This document shows, piece by piece, positions 7,899-17,558 of a stretch of DNA of 52,098 nucleotides. Origin of the DNA: Polaromonas sp. (GTDB lineage Bacteria; Pseudomonadota; Gammaproteobacteria; Burkholderiales; Burkholderiaceae_C). The notes under the pieces were generated by a model. The model was not told the DNA's origin. It did no database searches and saw nothing but the letters and a program-made list of their open reading frames with translations. A program made the translations under genes and the position numbers. The stretch is taken from the NCBI RefSeq assembly GCF_013817205.1, contig NZ_JACDDD010000016.1, positions 1 through 52,098 on the forward strand, in the 5' to 3' direction. Positions within the stretch are counted from its first letter, which is position 1. Each line of letters begins with the position of its first letter.

Positions 7899-7996
7899 GC
7901 CAGCAGGGGCCGCGGAACCGGCTTAGCCGGGCCGCAGGCGCCGCCCCCCCCCCTGCAAGGGGGGAAGGCGCTACACGCAGTGAGCGTCCGACGGGG
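7899..7996 (-). repeat. dispersed repeat family B, reverse copy
   Basis: GGGGCCGCGGAACCGG, CGGGCCGCAGGCG, a long C-run with CTGCAAGGGGGG, then CTACACGCAGTGAGCG. It is the reverse complement of the copy at 35407 and sits between two convergent genes. Confidence 0.75.
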
Positions 7997-8005
7997 GTGT
8001 GCCGA

Positions 8006-8458
8006 TTACTCTTTTCGATATGCGTCGTGGCACGCTTTGCAAGTACCGGCGGTTGCGGCAAAAGCGGTCTTGACGGCGTCGAGGTTGCCGGTTTTGGCGG
8101 CGGCAGACAGCTTGGCGGACTCGGCAATCAGCTTGTCGGCGCCTTCCTTGAACTTGGCCTGCTCGGTCCAGATTTCAGGCTTGGCTTTGGTGGTGCCCTT
8201 GTCGGTGCCAGGTCCGAAACCGGCCCATGGAAGCTTGGCCATGTCGGCCACGATCTCCGCATTGTCGGCTGCGACCTTGGCATCAAACGGCGCACGGCCG
8301 GAAGCCATGGCGCCCACACGACCAAAATGGGTGCCCATCACCGAGAGGGCACTCTGGCGGTACTTGACGGCATCTTCAGGTTTGGCAAACTGGGCCGAAG
8401 CCGGGGCGGCAAAGGCCATCAATGTGGCTGCTGCGGCAATACAGGCAAATACTTTCAT
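8006..8458 (-). CDS. cytochrome c'
   Basis: A 150-residue protein. A signal peptide (MKVFACIAAAATLMAFAAPA, cleavage after ASA) precedes a four-helix-bundle type sequence with AVKYRQSALSVMGTHFGRVG. The haem attachment site CKACH is near the C-terminus (Cys140, Cys143, His144), the hallmark of class II cytochrome c'. These periplasmic proteins bind NO or other gases at a five-coordinate haem. A cytochrome b561 gene is transcribed in the opposite direction 188 bases away, a common partnership. Confidence 0.95.
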   Translation of the reverse strand: MKVFACIAAAATLMAFAAPASAQFAKPEDAVKYRQSALSVMGTHFGRVGAMASGRAPFDAKVAADNAEIVADMAKLPWAGFGPGTDKGTTKAKPEIWTEQAKFKEGADKLIAESAKLSAAAKTGNLDAVKTAFAATAGTCKACHDAYRKE

Positions 8459-8646
8459 GTGTTCCTCTCGTGGTGTATTGAGTTATCGTGCTGGCAGCGC
8501 GGGCAGGCCGTTGCCACACAGCTGGAGTTTGGCAGGAAGTGATAAGTTCCGCTGGAACCAATGCTGTACGGGAAAGCACCAAGCTGCAGCCTGGCAGCCT
8601 ACCTGCCAATCCGCCCCTGAAAAACAAACTACAGCGAGGAGTGCAT

Positions 8647-9333
8647 ATGTACAACAACGAGACACTGAACAAGGTGCGGGTGTGGGATCTGCCGACACGA
8701 GTTTTTCACTGGGCGCTGGTCGCCGGCGTACTGGGACTGGCCATCAGCGGCACCATTGGCGGTAACGCGATGATCTGGCACTTTCGCTTCGGTTATGCAG
8801 TGCTGACCTTGTTGCTGTTTCGCCTCGTCTGGGGCCTGATCGGTGGGCGCTGGTCCCGTTTTGGTGCTTTCATCTACTCGCCGCAAAGTGTTTTCGACTA
8901 CCTCAAGGGCCGCGGCAAGGCTGACCATGCCGTCGGCCACAGCCCGATAGGCGCGGGCTCGGTGTTTGCGATGCTGGGCATCCTGCTGGCGCAGGTCGGC
9001 AGCGGACTGCTCAGCGACGACGAAATTGCCTTTGCCGGGCCGCTGACGCGTTTTGTCTCCAATGCCACCGTCAGCCTAGCCACGAATTACCACAAGAATA
9101 TCGGCAAATGGATTGTGCTGGCGCTGGTGCTGCTGCACATTGCAGCGATTGTTTTTTACCTCTGGCGCAAGCACAACCTGGTTGGCGCCATGCTGCACGG
9201 CGACAAGGAGTTGGTCGCGCGTGTTGCGCCATCGCGTGATGACGCAGCATCGCGCACCGCGGCACTGGTGGTGCTGGCGGCCTGCGCCGGCGGGGTGTAC
9301 TGGATCAGCACGCTGGCAGCACCGGCCTTCTGA
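8647..9333 (+). CDS. cytochrome b561 family membrane protein
   Basis: A 228-residue protein from the ATG at 8647 with AGCGAGGAG upstream. It starts KVRVWDLPTRVFHWALV, typical of bacterial di-haem b561. His residues are suitably placed in or near helices: FHWAL, MIWHFRFGYA, NYHKNIGK and VLLHIAAI. Four main hydrophobic segments are visible plus a C-terminal one (LVVLAACAGGVYWI). It probably passes quinol electrons to a periplasmic acceptor, plausibly the divergently encoded cytochrome c'. Confidence 0.9.
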   Translation: MYNNETLNKVRVWDLPTRVFHWALVAGVLGLAISGTIGGNAMIWHFRFGYAVLTLLLFRLVWGLIGGRWSRFGAFIYSPQSVFDYLKGRGKADHAVGHSPIGAGSVFAMLGILLAQVGSGLLSDDEIAFAGPLTRFVSNATVSLATNYHKNIGKWIVLALVLLHIAAIVFYLWRKHNLVGAMLHGDKELVARVAPSRDDAASRTAALVVLAACAGGVYWISTLAAPAF

Positions 9334-9366
9334 GGCAGACCGAAAAAGCCGATACACTGGGCCGAC

Positions 9367-9882
9367 ATGAGCCCCGCCCAGCCCGACGCCCATACCCAGC
9401 CCGCTTACGAGTTCATCACACCGGACACCCCGGCGCTGCTGGAGGCCACCCGCCAGATCTTCCGCGAGTACGCTGCCCAGCTAGGCATCGACCTGTGCTT
9501 CCAGAACTTCGACGAGGAACTGGCCGCGCTACCAGGCGACTATGCGGCACCCCAGGGCTGCCTGTTGCTGGCGATGCAGAACGGCGAGGTGGCCGGCTGC
9601 TGCGCGCTGCGGCCGCTGGACAATGTTGACTACCCCAACGCCTCCGAGATGAAGCGCTTGTACGTGCGGCAGGCGCACCGCCGCTCCGGCCTGGGCCGGC
9701 AACTGGCCGAAGCGATTCTGGACGCTGCGCGTGTGGCCGGCTACCACAGCGTGCTGCTCGACACCCTCAGCGACATGGAGGCGGCGCGCGCGCTGTACGA
9801 CGACCTCGGCTTCAAGAACATCCCGCCCTACTACCACAACCCGATAGCGGGCGCTCACTACCTGAAGGTGGATTTGGAGTAA
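9367..9882 (+). CDS. GNAT family N-acetyltransferase
   Basis: A 171-residue protein. Motif A is MKRLYVRQAHRRSGLGRQL, with the acetyl-CoA pyrophosphate loop RRSGLG at 105-110, followed by AILDAARVAGYHSVLLDTL and a C-terminal ALYDDLGFKNIPPYYHNP. The last block resembles the small GNAT group acting on amino acids or other small molecules. Substrate unknown. Confidence 0.85.
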   Translation: MSPAQPDAHTQPAYEFITPDTPALLEATRQIFREYAAQLGIDLCFQNFDEELAALPGDYAAPQGCLLLAMQNGEVAGCCALRPLDNVDYPNASEMKRLYVRQAHRRSGLGRQLAEAILDAARVAGYHSVLLDTLSDMEAARALYDDLGFKNIPPYYHNPIAGAHYLKVDLE

Positions 9883-9986
9883 AAAGGGCCTCTACCCCTC
9901 GTCCATCGGGCGGGAGTAGCTCTTATTTTGATAGCAGTTTCGAGCCACAGGGCCAGCAAGGCTACGCTCCAATGGGCACAAAAAAA

Positions 9987-10020
9987 GCCGCAGGTCGCAC
10001 GACCTGCGGCTTTTTCTTTT
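9987..10020. terminator. strong intrinsic terminator, usable from both sides
   Basis: GCCGCAGGTC, loop GCAC, GACCTGCGGC, then TTTTTCTTTT on + and a matching A-run before it. The 10-bp perfect stem lies between the convergent acetyltransferase and peroxiredoxin genes. Confidence 0.9.
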
Positions 10021-10065
10021 GCGGGTTGCGAGCTGGCGAGTGAGCGCCAGCCACACTTCAGACCA

Positions 10066-10572
10066 TCAGCCCTTGGCTTGCGCCAGCAGGGTGGCCGCGT
10101 CGCTGACCTCGAACTTGCCAGGAGCCTCAACATTCAGCGAAGCAACCTTTCCGTCCTTGACCAGCATCGAATAACGGTTGCTGCGCACCCCCATGCCGCG
10201 TGTGGTCAAGTCCAGCGTCAGTCCGGTGGCGTTGGCAAAGTCGGCGCTGCCATCGGCCAGCATGCGGACCTTGGTTCCTGTCTTCTGGTCACGCGCCCAC
10301 GCACCCATGACAAATGCATCATTGACGCTGACGCACCAGATTTCGTCAACGCCGGCCTTTTTGAATTCCTCCACCTGCTCAACGTAGCCGGGCACATGTT
10401 TGGCCGAGCAGGTCGGCGTGAATGCGCCGGGCAGGGCAAACAGAGCAATCGTCTTGCCGGCGCTGGCCTTGGCCACGTCCACCGGGTTGGGGCCGATGCT
10501 GCAGCCGTTGCCTTCGACTTCGGAAAACTCCATCAGCGTGGCTGCGGGAAGGGTGTCGCCTACTTTGATCAT
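10066..10572 (-). CDS. peroxiredoxin, Prx5 / hybrid type
   Basis: A 168-residue protein. The peroxidatic site PGAFTPTCSAKHVPGY has Cys55. The pattern ...DEIWCVSVNDAFVMGAWAR and the late MGVRSNRYSMLVKDGKV are typical of the Prx5 group, which reduces H2O2 and alkyl hydroperoxides in the cytoplasm with glutathione/glutaredoxin or thioredoxin. The Cys at about 80 (IWCVS) is a common additional Cys. Single gene, closed by the terminator at 9987. Confidence 0.93.
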   Translation of the reverse strand: MIKVGDTLPAATLMEFSEVEGNGCSIGPNPVDVAKASAGKTIALFALPGAFTPTCSAKHVPGYVEQVEEFKKAGVDEIWCVSVNDAFVMGAWARDQKTGTKVRMLADGSADFANATGLTLDLTTRGMGVRSNRYSMLVKDGKVASLNVEAPGKFEVSDAATLLAQAKG

Positions 10573-10658
10573 GTGTCTGCTCCTCGGGGGTTGGTGATGA
10601 ATCGGTACAACGCATTTTCAACCATTGCGCGAAGCCTTTGAAAACGCGGGGCAAAAAC

Positions 10659-10685
10659 AAAAGCGGCCCACAGGGGGCCGCTTTT
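10659..10685 (-). terminator. intrinsic terminator of the ribosomal operon
   Basis: AAAAGCGGCCC, a short loop, GGGCCGCTTTT. It is 30 bases beyond the rpsQ stop. It implies that rplN and the rest of the spc genes are not cotranscribed, since a peroxiredoxin gene follows instead. Confidence 0.85.
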
Positions 10686-10714
10686 GATGAGGGGATAGCT
10701 GAAGTCCGGAAGAC

Positions 10715-10984
10715 TTAAACCACCGCCGCTTTTTCCAGCAACTTGGTCACAACCCAGTTCTTGGTCTTGGAGATAGGACGGCTTTCTGTGATCTCGATCA
10801 GGTCGCCGGTCTTGTACTCGCCTTTTTCGTCATGGGCGTGGTACTTGCTCGACAGCGAAACGATCTTGCCATACAGCTCGTGCTTGACGCGACGCTCAAC
10901 CAGCACCGTCACGGTTTTTGCGCGCTTGTCGCTGACCACACGGCCAACCAGGGTGCGCTTGAGGGATTTTTTAGCTTCCGTCAT
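10715..10984 (-). CDS. rpsQ: 30S ribosomal protein S17
   Basis: An 89-residue protein beginning [20 protein letters not shown] and carrying [20 protein letters not shown], the S17 OB-fold core that binds 16S rRNA early in 30S assembly. Its start codon region overlaps the rpmC stop. It is the last gene of the operon before the terminator. Confidence 0.97.
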   Translation of the reverse strand: MTEAKKSLKRTLVGRVVSDKRAKTVTVLVERRVKHELYGKIVSLSSKYHAHDEKGEYKTGDLIEITESRPISKTKNWVVTKLLEKAAVV

Positions 10985-11190
10985 TATTTCGCTCCTTGGC
11001 GGGCGTTGGTCTCGGCCAGGATGGTCTTGGCACGAGCGATGTCACGGCGTGCGGAACGCAGCGTGGCAGTGTTGGTGAGTTGTTGCGTGGCCTTTTGCAT
11101 GCGCAGGCCGAAGTGGGCCCTTTGCAGCTCTTTGACTTCGGTTTTCAGGCCGGCAACGTCTTTTTTACGCAGTTCAGTAGATTTGGTCAT
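10984..11190 (-). CDS. rpmC: 50S ribosomal protein L29
   Basis: A 68-residue protein with [20 protein letters not shown], the L29 signature; L29 sits by the nascent-chain exit tunnel. An ATG two codons earlier (11196) is possible, but AAGGGG is only 2 bases from it and 8 bases from the ATG at 11190, so the latter is preferred. Confidence 0.95.
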   Translation of the reverse strand: MTKSTELRKKDVAGLKTEVKELQRAHFGLRMQKATQQLTNTATLRSARRDIARAKTILAETNARQGAK

Positions 11191-11202
11191 GCTCATTTCC
11201 CC

Positions 11203-11619
11203 TTACTGGCCGATCATGCGGCTGACGAAGGTGGTGCGCAGCGGCAGCTTGGCAGAAGCCAGGCGGAATGCTTCGCGGGCCAGCTCTTCAGGCACACCGA
11301 CAATTTCAAAGACGATCTTGCCGGGCTGGATCTCAGCCACGTAGTACTCGGGATTGCCTTTACCGTTACCCATACGCACTTCAGCAGGCTTTTGGGAAAT
11401 CGGCTTGTCCGGGAAGACACGGATCCAGATACGGCCGCCACGTTTGACGTGACGGGAAATCGCACGGCGTGCGGCTTCGATTTGACGGGCCGTCAGGCGG
11501 CCACGGTCGGTGCATTTGAGACCGAAGTCACCGAACGCCACCGAGTTGCCTCGAGTGGCGATGCCGGTGTTGCGGCCTTTTTGCTCTTTGCGGTATTTTC
11601 TGCGCGCGGGTTGCAGCAT
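11203..11619 (-). CDS. rplP: 50S ribosomal protein L16
   Basis: A 138-residue protein of normal length, starting [17 protein letters not shown] and with [20 protein letters not shown], the L16 signature. L16 organises the peptidyl-transferase region and A site. It starts 24 bases after rpsC. Confidence 0.97.
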   Translation of the reverse strand: MLQPARRKYRKEQKGRNTGIATRGNSVAFGDFGLKCTDRGRLTARQIEAARRAISRHVKRGGRIWIRVFPDKPISQKPAEVRMGNGKGNPEYYVAEIQPGKIVFEIVGVPEELAREAFRLASAKLPLRTTFVSRMIGQ

Positions 11620-11643
11620 TTGTATTCTCCGTAGTTAGACCGA

Positions 11644-12579
11644 TTACTCGGTCTTGGCACCGTCAGCTGCTGCAGCTGGCGCGGCTTTGCGGACGCGCTT
11701 AACGGTGGTTTTCGGTGCATCGGCGCCGGCTGCCGCTGGTGCGGCACCCGTAGCTTCTGCAGGTTTGTCGCTGCCGTCTGCAGGGGCCGTGTTCACACCA
11801 CCGACAGGGCCGCGCGCTGGGCGTGCGGCTCCACGGGGTGCGGACGGACGGTCCGTGCGGTCGCCAGGACGCGCGTCGCGGCGAGGGCCGCGGGGCTTGC
11901 GTTCTTCGTCGGAAGGAGCGGCATCCAGCTTGGCGCCAGGCGAATCGCCACGGCCCAGGTTGTCGCCCTTGTAGACCCAGACCTTGACGCCGATCACACC
12001 ATAGGTGGTCTTGGCTTCAGAGGTGCCGTAGTCGATGTCGGCGCGCAGGGTGTGGAGGGGCACGCGACCTTCGCGGTACCACTCGCAACGTGCGATCTCG
12101 ATGCCGTTCAGGCGGCCAGACGACATGATCTTGATGCCCAGGGCACCCAGACGCATGGCGTTTTGCATGGCGCGCTTCATGGCACGGCGGAACATGATGC
12201 GTTTTTCAAGCTGCTGGGTGATGCTGTCTGCGATCAGCTTGGCATCAATTTCAGGCTTGCGAACTTCTTCGATGTTCACGGCGACCGGCACGCCCAGTTG
12301 GCGGCTCAGTTCTTTTTTCAGTGCTTCGATGTCTTCGCCTTTTTTGCCGATCACAACGCCCGGACGTGCCGAGAAAATCGTGATGCGGGCGTTCTTGGCA
12401 GGACGCTCGATCAGAACGCGCGACACTGCGGCGTTCTTCAGTTTGGCTTTGAGGTACTCGCGAACCTTGATGTCTTCCGCCAGCATGCCGGCGAAGTCCT
12501 TGTTGCTTGCGTACCAGCGGCTGGACCAGTTACGGCTGACCGCAAGGCGAAACCCGGTTGGGTTGATTTTTTGTCCCAT
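11644..12579 (-). CDS. rpsC: 30S ribosomal protein S3 with a long Pro/Ala/Arg-rich tail
   Basis: A 311-residue protein. Residues 1-210 are standard S3, with [20 protein letters not shown] and the KH-domain motif [17 protein letters not shown]. After [20 protein letters not shown] the protein continues for roughly 90 residues of low-complexity sequence rich in Pro, Arg, Gly, then Ala ([20 protein letters not shown] and later [10 protein letters not shown]), ending [18 protein letters not shown]. Typical S3 has about 210-235 residues, so the tail is a marked extension. Long S3 tails occur in related Burkholderiales. Confidence 0.96.
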   Translation of the reverse strand: MGQKINPTGFRLAVSRNWSSRWYASNKDFAGMLAEDIKVREYLKAKLKNAAVSRVLIERPAKNARITIFSARPGVVIGKKGEDIEALKKELSRQLGVPVAVNIEEVRKPEIDAKLIADSITQQLEKRIMFRRAMKRAMQNAMRLGALGIKIMSSGRLNGIEIARCEWYREGRVPLHTLRADIDYGTSEAKTTYGVIGVKVWVYKGDNLGRGDSPGAKLDAAPSDEERKPRGPRRDARPGDRTDRPSAPRGAARPARGPVGGVNTAPADGSDKPAEATGAAPAAAGADAPKTTVKRVRKAAPAAAADGAKTE

Positions 12580-12594
12580 ATCCTGTCTGCCTTC

Positions 12595-12924
12595 TTAATT
12601 GCCAACCACAACGTACACATGGCACGTGGGCTTGCTGATACGGTTGCCGCGGCCCTTGGCGCGCGCCGAGAAACGCTTGAGCGTGGTGCCCTGCTCGACG
12701 TAGATGGTTTTCACCTTCAGTTCGTCGATGTCGGCGCCATCGTTGTGTTCTGCATTGGCAATGGCGGACTCAACGACTTTCTTGATGATTCCCGCAGCTT
12801 TTTTCTGCGTGAAGTTCAGGATGTTGAGCGCTTGATCCACTTTTTTACCGCGGATCAGGTCAGCGACCAGACGGCCTTTGTCGACCGACAGACGAACGCC
12901 CCGGAGGGTTGCACGTGTTTCCAT
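12595..12924 (-). CDS. rplV: 50S ribosomal protein L22
   Basis: A 109-residue protein of normal length: [20 protein letters not shown] and the C-terminal hairpin [20 protein letters not shown] that lines the exit tunnel and is a macrolide-resistance site; no insertion or deletion is seen in the hairpin. Confidence 0.97.
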   Translation of the reverse strand: METRATLRGVRLSVDKGRLVADLIRGKKVDQALNILNFTQKKAAGIIKKVVESAIANAEHNDGADIDELKVKTIYVEQGTTLKRFSARAKGRGNRISKPTCHVYVVVGN

Positions 12925-12933
12925 GGTCTTTCC

Positions 12934-13212
12934 TTACTTTCTCACAACTTTTTTGTCAGCCGGGTGACCTTTGAAAGTCCGGGTGAGTGCGAACTCGCCC
13001 AGCTTGTGGCCAACCATTTGATCGGTGATGTAGACAGGGACGTGCTGCTTGCCGTTGTGCACGGCGATGGTCAGGCCGATGAACTCGGGCAGGATCATGG
13101 AGCGGCGCGACCAGGTCTTGATCGGCTTTTTGTCTTTGTTGGTAACAGCCTTGTCGGCCTTGGCCACCAGGTGCTGGTCGACAAAGGGACCTTTTTTGAG
13201 TGAACGTGTCAT
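12934..13212 (-). CDS. rpsS: 30S ribosomal protein S19
   Basis: A 92-residue protein starting [18 protein letters not shown] with the conserved [11 protein letters not shown] and [19 protein letters not shown]19 lies in the 30S head near the subunit bridges. Nine bases separate it from rplV. Confidence 0.97.
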   Translation of the reverse strand: MTRSLKKGPFVDQHLVAKADKAVTNKDKKPIKTWSRRSMILPEFIGLTIAVHNGKQHVPVYITDQMVGHKLGEFALTRTFKGHPADKKVVRK

Positions 13213-13221
13213 GGGTTAGCC

Positions 13222-14046
13222 TTACTTCTTGCGACGCGAAACAATCATCACTTGCGTGCGCTTGTTGTTGCGGGTGCGGTAGCCTTTGGTCAGGTTACCC
13301 CATGGATCGACAGGATGGCGGCCTTCGCCGGTCTTGCCTTCGCCGCCACCGTGTGGGTGATCGACCGGGTTCATGACCACACCGCGAACCGTCGGGCGGA
13401 TACCCATCCAGCGCTTGACACCGGCCTTGCCGAGACGGCGCAGGCTGTGTTCTTCGTTGGCGACCTCGCCAATGGTGGCGCGGCACTCGATGTGGATCTT
13501 GCGAACCTCACCGGAGCGCATGCGGACCTGGGCGTAAGTGCCTTCGCGGGCCAGCAGCGTTGCCGAGGTGCCGGCCGAACGTGCAATCTGCGCGCCTTTG
13601 CCGATTTGCATCTCGATGCAGTGGATCGTCGAACCCACCGGGATGTTGCGGATCGGCAGGGTGTTGCCGACGCGGATCGGGGCTTCAGAACCGCTGACCA
13701 GCGTGGCGCCGACTTCAAGGCCGCGTGGGGCGATGATGTAGGCACGCTCGCCGTCGGCGTAGCAGATCAGCGCAATGTGGGCCGTGCGGTTTGGGTCGTA
13801 CTCGATACGCTCGACTTTGGCCGGAATGGCGTCCTTGTTGCGCTTGAAGTCCACCACGCGGTAGTGGTGCTTGTGACCGCCGCCCTTGTGGCGAACGGTG
13901 ATGTGCCCGTTGTTGTTACGGCCGGATTTCTGGAATTGTGGCTCCAGCAGTGGCGCGTAAGGCTCACCCTTGTGCAGGTGATCCCGGGAAATCTTCACCA
14001 TCCCGCGCATGCCGGGAGAAGTGGGTTTCATTTTGATGACAGCCAT
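13222..14046 (-). CDS. rplB: 50S ribosomal protein L2
   Basis: A 274-residue protein of normal length, with the L2 landmarks [20 protein letters not shown], and [20 protein letters not shown] where the conserved His near the peptidyl-transferase centre lies. Two bases separate it from rplW. Confidence 0.98.
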   Translation of the reverse strand: MAVIKMKPTSPGMRGMVKISRDHLHKGEPYAPLLEPQFQKSGRNNNGHITVRHKGGGHKHHYRVVDFKRNKDAIPAKVERIEYDPNRTAHIALICYADGERAYIIAPRGLEVGATLVSGSEAPIRVGNTLPIRNIPVGSTIHCIEMQIGKGAQIARSAGTSATLLAREGTYAQVRMRSGEVRKIHIECRATIGEVANEEHSLRRLGKAGVKRWMGIRPTVRGVVMNPVDHPHGGGEGKTGEGRHPVDPWGNLTKGYRTRNNKRTQVMIVSRRKK

Positions 14047-14048
14047 GA

Positions 14049-14375
14049 TTACGCAGCCTCCCCACCGATGTTGAGCTCTTGACCCGGCTTCAGCGTCACA
14101 TAGGCCTTGCGAATGTTGTCGCGGCGACCTGTGGATTTGCCAAAACGCTTGGTCTTGCCCTTTTGGTTGAGTACGGAAACGGCCTTGACGTCCACTTTGA
14201 ACATCAGCTCCACGGCAGCCTTGATTTCAGGCTTGGTGGCGTCCTGCAGCACCTTGAAGAGCACGGCATTGGACTTATCCGCGACCATGGTGGCTTTTTC
14301 AGACACGATGGGAGCGACCAGCACCTGCATCAGGCGGCCTTCGTCAAATTTTGGTTTGGTGTTCACGGCGCTCAT
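14049..14375 (-). CDS. rplW: 50S ribosomal protein L23
   Basis: A 108-residue protein with [20 protein letters not shown] and [20 protein letters not shown], the L23 pattern; L23 is the docking site for trigger factor and SRP at the tunnel exit. It overlaps rplD by 4 bases. Confidence 0.97.
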   Translation of the reverse strand: MSAVNTKPKFDEGRLMQVLVAPIVSEKATMVADKSNAVLFKVLQDATKPEIKAAVELMFKVDVKAVSVLNQKGKTKRFGKSTGRRDNIRKAYVTLKPGQELNIGGEAA

Positions 14376-14992
14376 GCGAACATCTCCTTGAGTTTGTCCA
14401 TGGCAGCCTTGGTGACCAGGACCTTCTTGAAGTGAACCAGCGACACCGGATCGGCGTAGCGGGGCTCAACCACCAGGATGTTGGTCAGGTTGCGGGAAGC
14501 CAGGTACAGGTTTTCGTCGACTTCGTCAGCGATCACCAGCACCGATTTGAGGTTCATGGCCTTGAACTTGTCGGCCAGGACTTTCGTCTTGGGCGAGTCC
14601 ACGGTCAGCGAATCAACCACAGCCAAGCGGCCTTCACGGGCCAGTTGGGAGAAGATGGAGGCCATGCCGGCGCGGTACATCTTCTTGTTGATTTTCTGCG
14701 TGAAGTTCTCGTCAGGCATGTTCGGGAAAATACGACCACCACCGCGCCACAGCGGGGAGGAAGTCATACCGGCGCGAGCGCGGCCAGTTCCCTTTTGCTT
14801 GAACGGCTTTTTCGTCGAGTGGCGGACCTGCTCACGGTCTTTCTGGGCACGGGTGCCTTGACGGGCGTTGGCCTGGAAGGCCACGACCACCTGATGAATC
14901 AGGCTTTCGTTGTATTCGCGACCAAACACGGTATCGGGCACGTCCACTTTGGACGAAGCCAGACCCTGGTCATTCAGGAGTTCGACCTGCAT
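14372..14992 (-). CDS. rplD: 50S ribosomal protein L4
   Basis: A 206-residue protein with the tunnel loop [20 protein letters not shown], the L4 signature. In enteric bacteria L4 represses its own operon; no matching leader was recognised here. It overlaps rplC by one base. Confidence 0.97.
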   Translation of the reverse strand: MQVELLNDQGLASSKVDVPDTVFGREYNESLIHQVVVAFQANARQGTRAQKDREQVRHSTKKPFKQKGTGRARAGMTSSPLWRGGGRIFPNMPDENFTQKINKKMYRAGMASIFSQLAREGRLAVVDSLTVDSPKTKVLADKFKAMNLKSVLVIADEVDENLYLASRNLTNILVVEPRYADPVSLVHFKKVLVTKAAMDKLKEMFA

Positions 14993-15672
14993 CAGTTCGC
15001 TCCTTTGGCAGCGGTTGGTTTGGCCTTGATGGCGGCACGAACCGTCACAAAACCACCTTTGGAACCAGGCACGGCGCCACGGATCATCAGCAGCTGACGG
15101 GCTTCGTCAATGCGAACGATGTCGAGGTTTTGCGTGGTTTTGGTGACATCACCGAGGTGACCCGTCATGCGTTTGCCAGGAAACACGCGGCCGGGATCCT
15201 GCGCCATACCGATGGAGCCGGGCACGTTGTGCGAACGGCTGTTACCGTGCGACGCGCGCTGCGAGCTCATCTTGTGGCGCTTGATGGTGCCGGCGAAGCC
15301 TTTACCGATGGAAGTGCCCTGCACGTCCACCTTCTGGCCCACAACAAACACGTCAGCAGCGGGCACAACAGTGCCGGCGGCGTATTTGCCTGCGACGTCA
15401 GCCGTCACGCGGAATTCTTTGAGGATTTCACCGGCTTCAACGCCTGCTTTCGCAAGGTGGCCAGCGGCCGGCTTGGTGATGCGCGACGCCTTGCGCGCAC
15501 CGAATGCCACTTGCAGGGCATCGTAGCCGTCATTTGCTTCGGTTTTAACCTGGGTCACGCGGTTGTTGGATACATCCACCACCGTGACAGGAACTGTGTC
15601 CCCATCATCAGTGAACAGACGCATCATGCCAACCTTGCGGCCCAGCAACCCGAGGGAGTTGCTCAGACTCAT
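14992..15672 (-). CDS. rplC: 50S ribosomal protein L3
   Basis: A 226-residue protein starting [20 protein letters not shown], with [20 protein letters not shown] and [16 protein letters not shown], including the Gln-methylation region of L3. An upstream in-frame ATG at 15696 would add eight residues unlike other L3 proteins. A strong promoter candidate lies about 110 bases upstream, so rplC begins a separate transcription unit within the block. Confidence 0.97.
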   Translation of the reverse strand: MSLSNSLGLLGRKVGMMRLFTDDGDTVPVTVVDVSNNRVTQVKTEANDGYDALQVAFGARKASRITKPAAGHLAKAGVEAGEILKEFRVTADVAGKYAAGTVVPAADVFVVGQKVDVQGTSIGKGFAGTIKRHKMSSQRASHGNSRSHNVPGSIGMAQDPGRVFPGKRMTGHLGDVTKTTQNLDIVRIDEARQLLMIRGAVPGSKGGFVTVRAAIKAKPTAAKGAN

Positions 15673-15790
15673 GATGTGTTCTTTCGTAACTTCCACCGCT
15701 GCGACTTCAATTGGCCGCAGACGTTTTGATGTGGAAGACTGTTAATAAAACCGCCCAAAAACCGCTTTCGCAAGTTCAGGACAGCCCGAG

Positions 15791-15819
15791 AGTATAGCGC
15801 GGACTTGCCTGATTGGCAA
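15791..15819 (-). promoter_or_regulatory. sigma70-type promoter for the rplC-rpsQ unit
   Basis: On the minus strand TTGCCA (15819-15814), 17 bases, TATACT (15796-15791), then the GC-rich discriminator CTCGGGC. Five of six -10 bases match consensus. A GC-rich discriminator is known to favour stringent control. The -35 and spacer lie inside the inverted repeat 15796-15828. Confidence 0.8.
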
Positions 15820-15828
15820 ATCCGCGCT
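15796..15828. repeat. 14-bp inverted repeat overlapping the rplC promoter
   Basis: AGCGCGGACTTGCC, 5-base spacer, GGCAAATCCGCGCT: 13 of 14 pairs match. No T-run follows on either strand, so it is not a standard terminator, though it could be a stem in the tuf-rpsJ readthrough RNA or an operator. Confidence 0.75.
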
Positions 15829-15879
15829 GAATTCCGGTCTTTTGGAGGCCCCGGCTTTCGCCGAAACCCCCATTTCTTC

Positions 15880-16197
15880 TTACTGCAGCTTGATTTCGAC
15901 GTCCACACCAGCGGGCAGATCGAGCTTCATCAAGGCATCAACGGTTTTGTCCGTCGGGTCAACGATGTCCATCAGGCGCTGGTGGGTGCGGATTTCCAGC
16001 TGGTCGCGGCTCGTCTTGTTGACGTGGGGCGAACGCAGGATGTCAAAACGCTTCATGCGGGTCGGCAGGGGCACAGGGCCCTTGACGATCGCACCGGTAC
16101 GCTTGGCGGTGTCAACAATTTCAGCTGCCGACTGGTCGATCAGCTTGTAGTCAAACGCTTTCAAGCGGATGCGGATTTTTTGCTTGGTGGTGGCCAT
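15880..16197 (-). CDS. rpsJ: 30S ribosomal protein S10 (NusE)
   Basis: A 105-residue protein with [20 protein letters not shown] and [20 protein letters not shown], the S10 signature. S10 also serves as NusE in antitermination and couples RNA polymerase to the ribosome through NusG. It is 24 bases after tuf and followed by a 207-base gap with its own promoter for rplC. Confidence 0.97.
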   Translation of the reverse strand: MATTKQKIRIRLKAFDYKLIDQSAAEIVDTAKRTGAIVKGPVPLPTRMKRFDILRSPHVNKTSRDQLEIRTHQRLMDIVDPTDKTVDALMKLDLPAGVDVEIKLQ

Positions 16198-16221
16198 GGT
16201 AATTCCTTAAGTTATGCGGAA

Positions 16222-17412
<1,191 letters not shown>

Positions 17413-17558
17413 TTTTAACTCCAGATAAAGAACGCGCCCGTGTATGGTTTAACGTTTGCACTGTGTTGCTGGTTCCATCACCACGGGCAGTGAGGGGCAC
17501 ACAATCGCAGACAGGAAAAGAGTGATGCCGGCCCTTGCGGAACCGGCACCGGTTTTAC

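Noticed and set aside
12052..13203. 383-residue open frame on + across rpsC-rplV-rpsS
   Set aside because: It spans three ribosomal genes antisense; a GC-codon artefact.
15796..15828. Inverted repeat after rpsJ as an intrinsic terminator
   Set aside because: No T-run follows on the minus strand; the sequence instead holds a good promoter.
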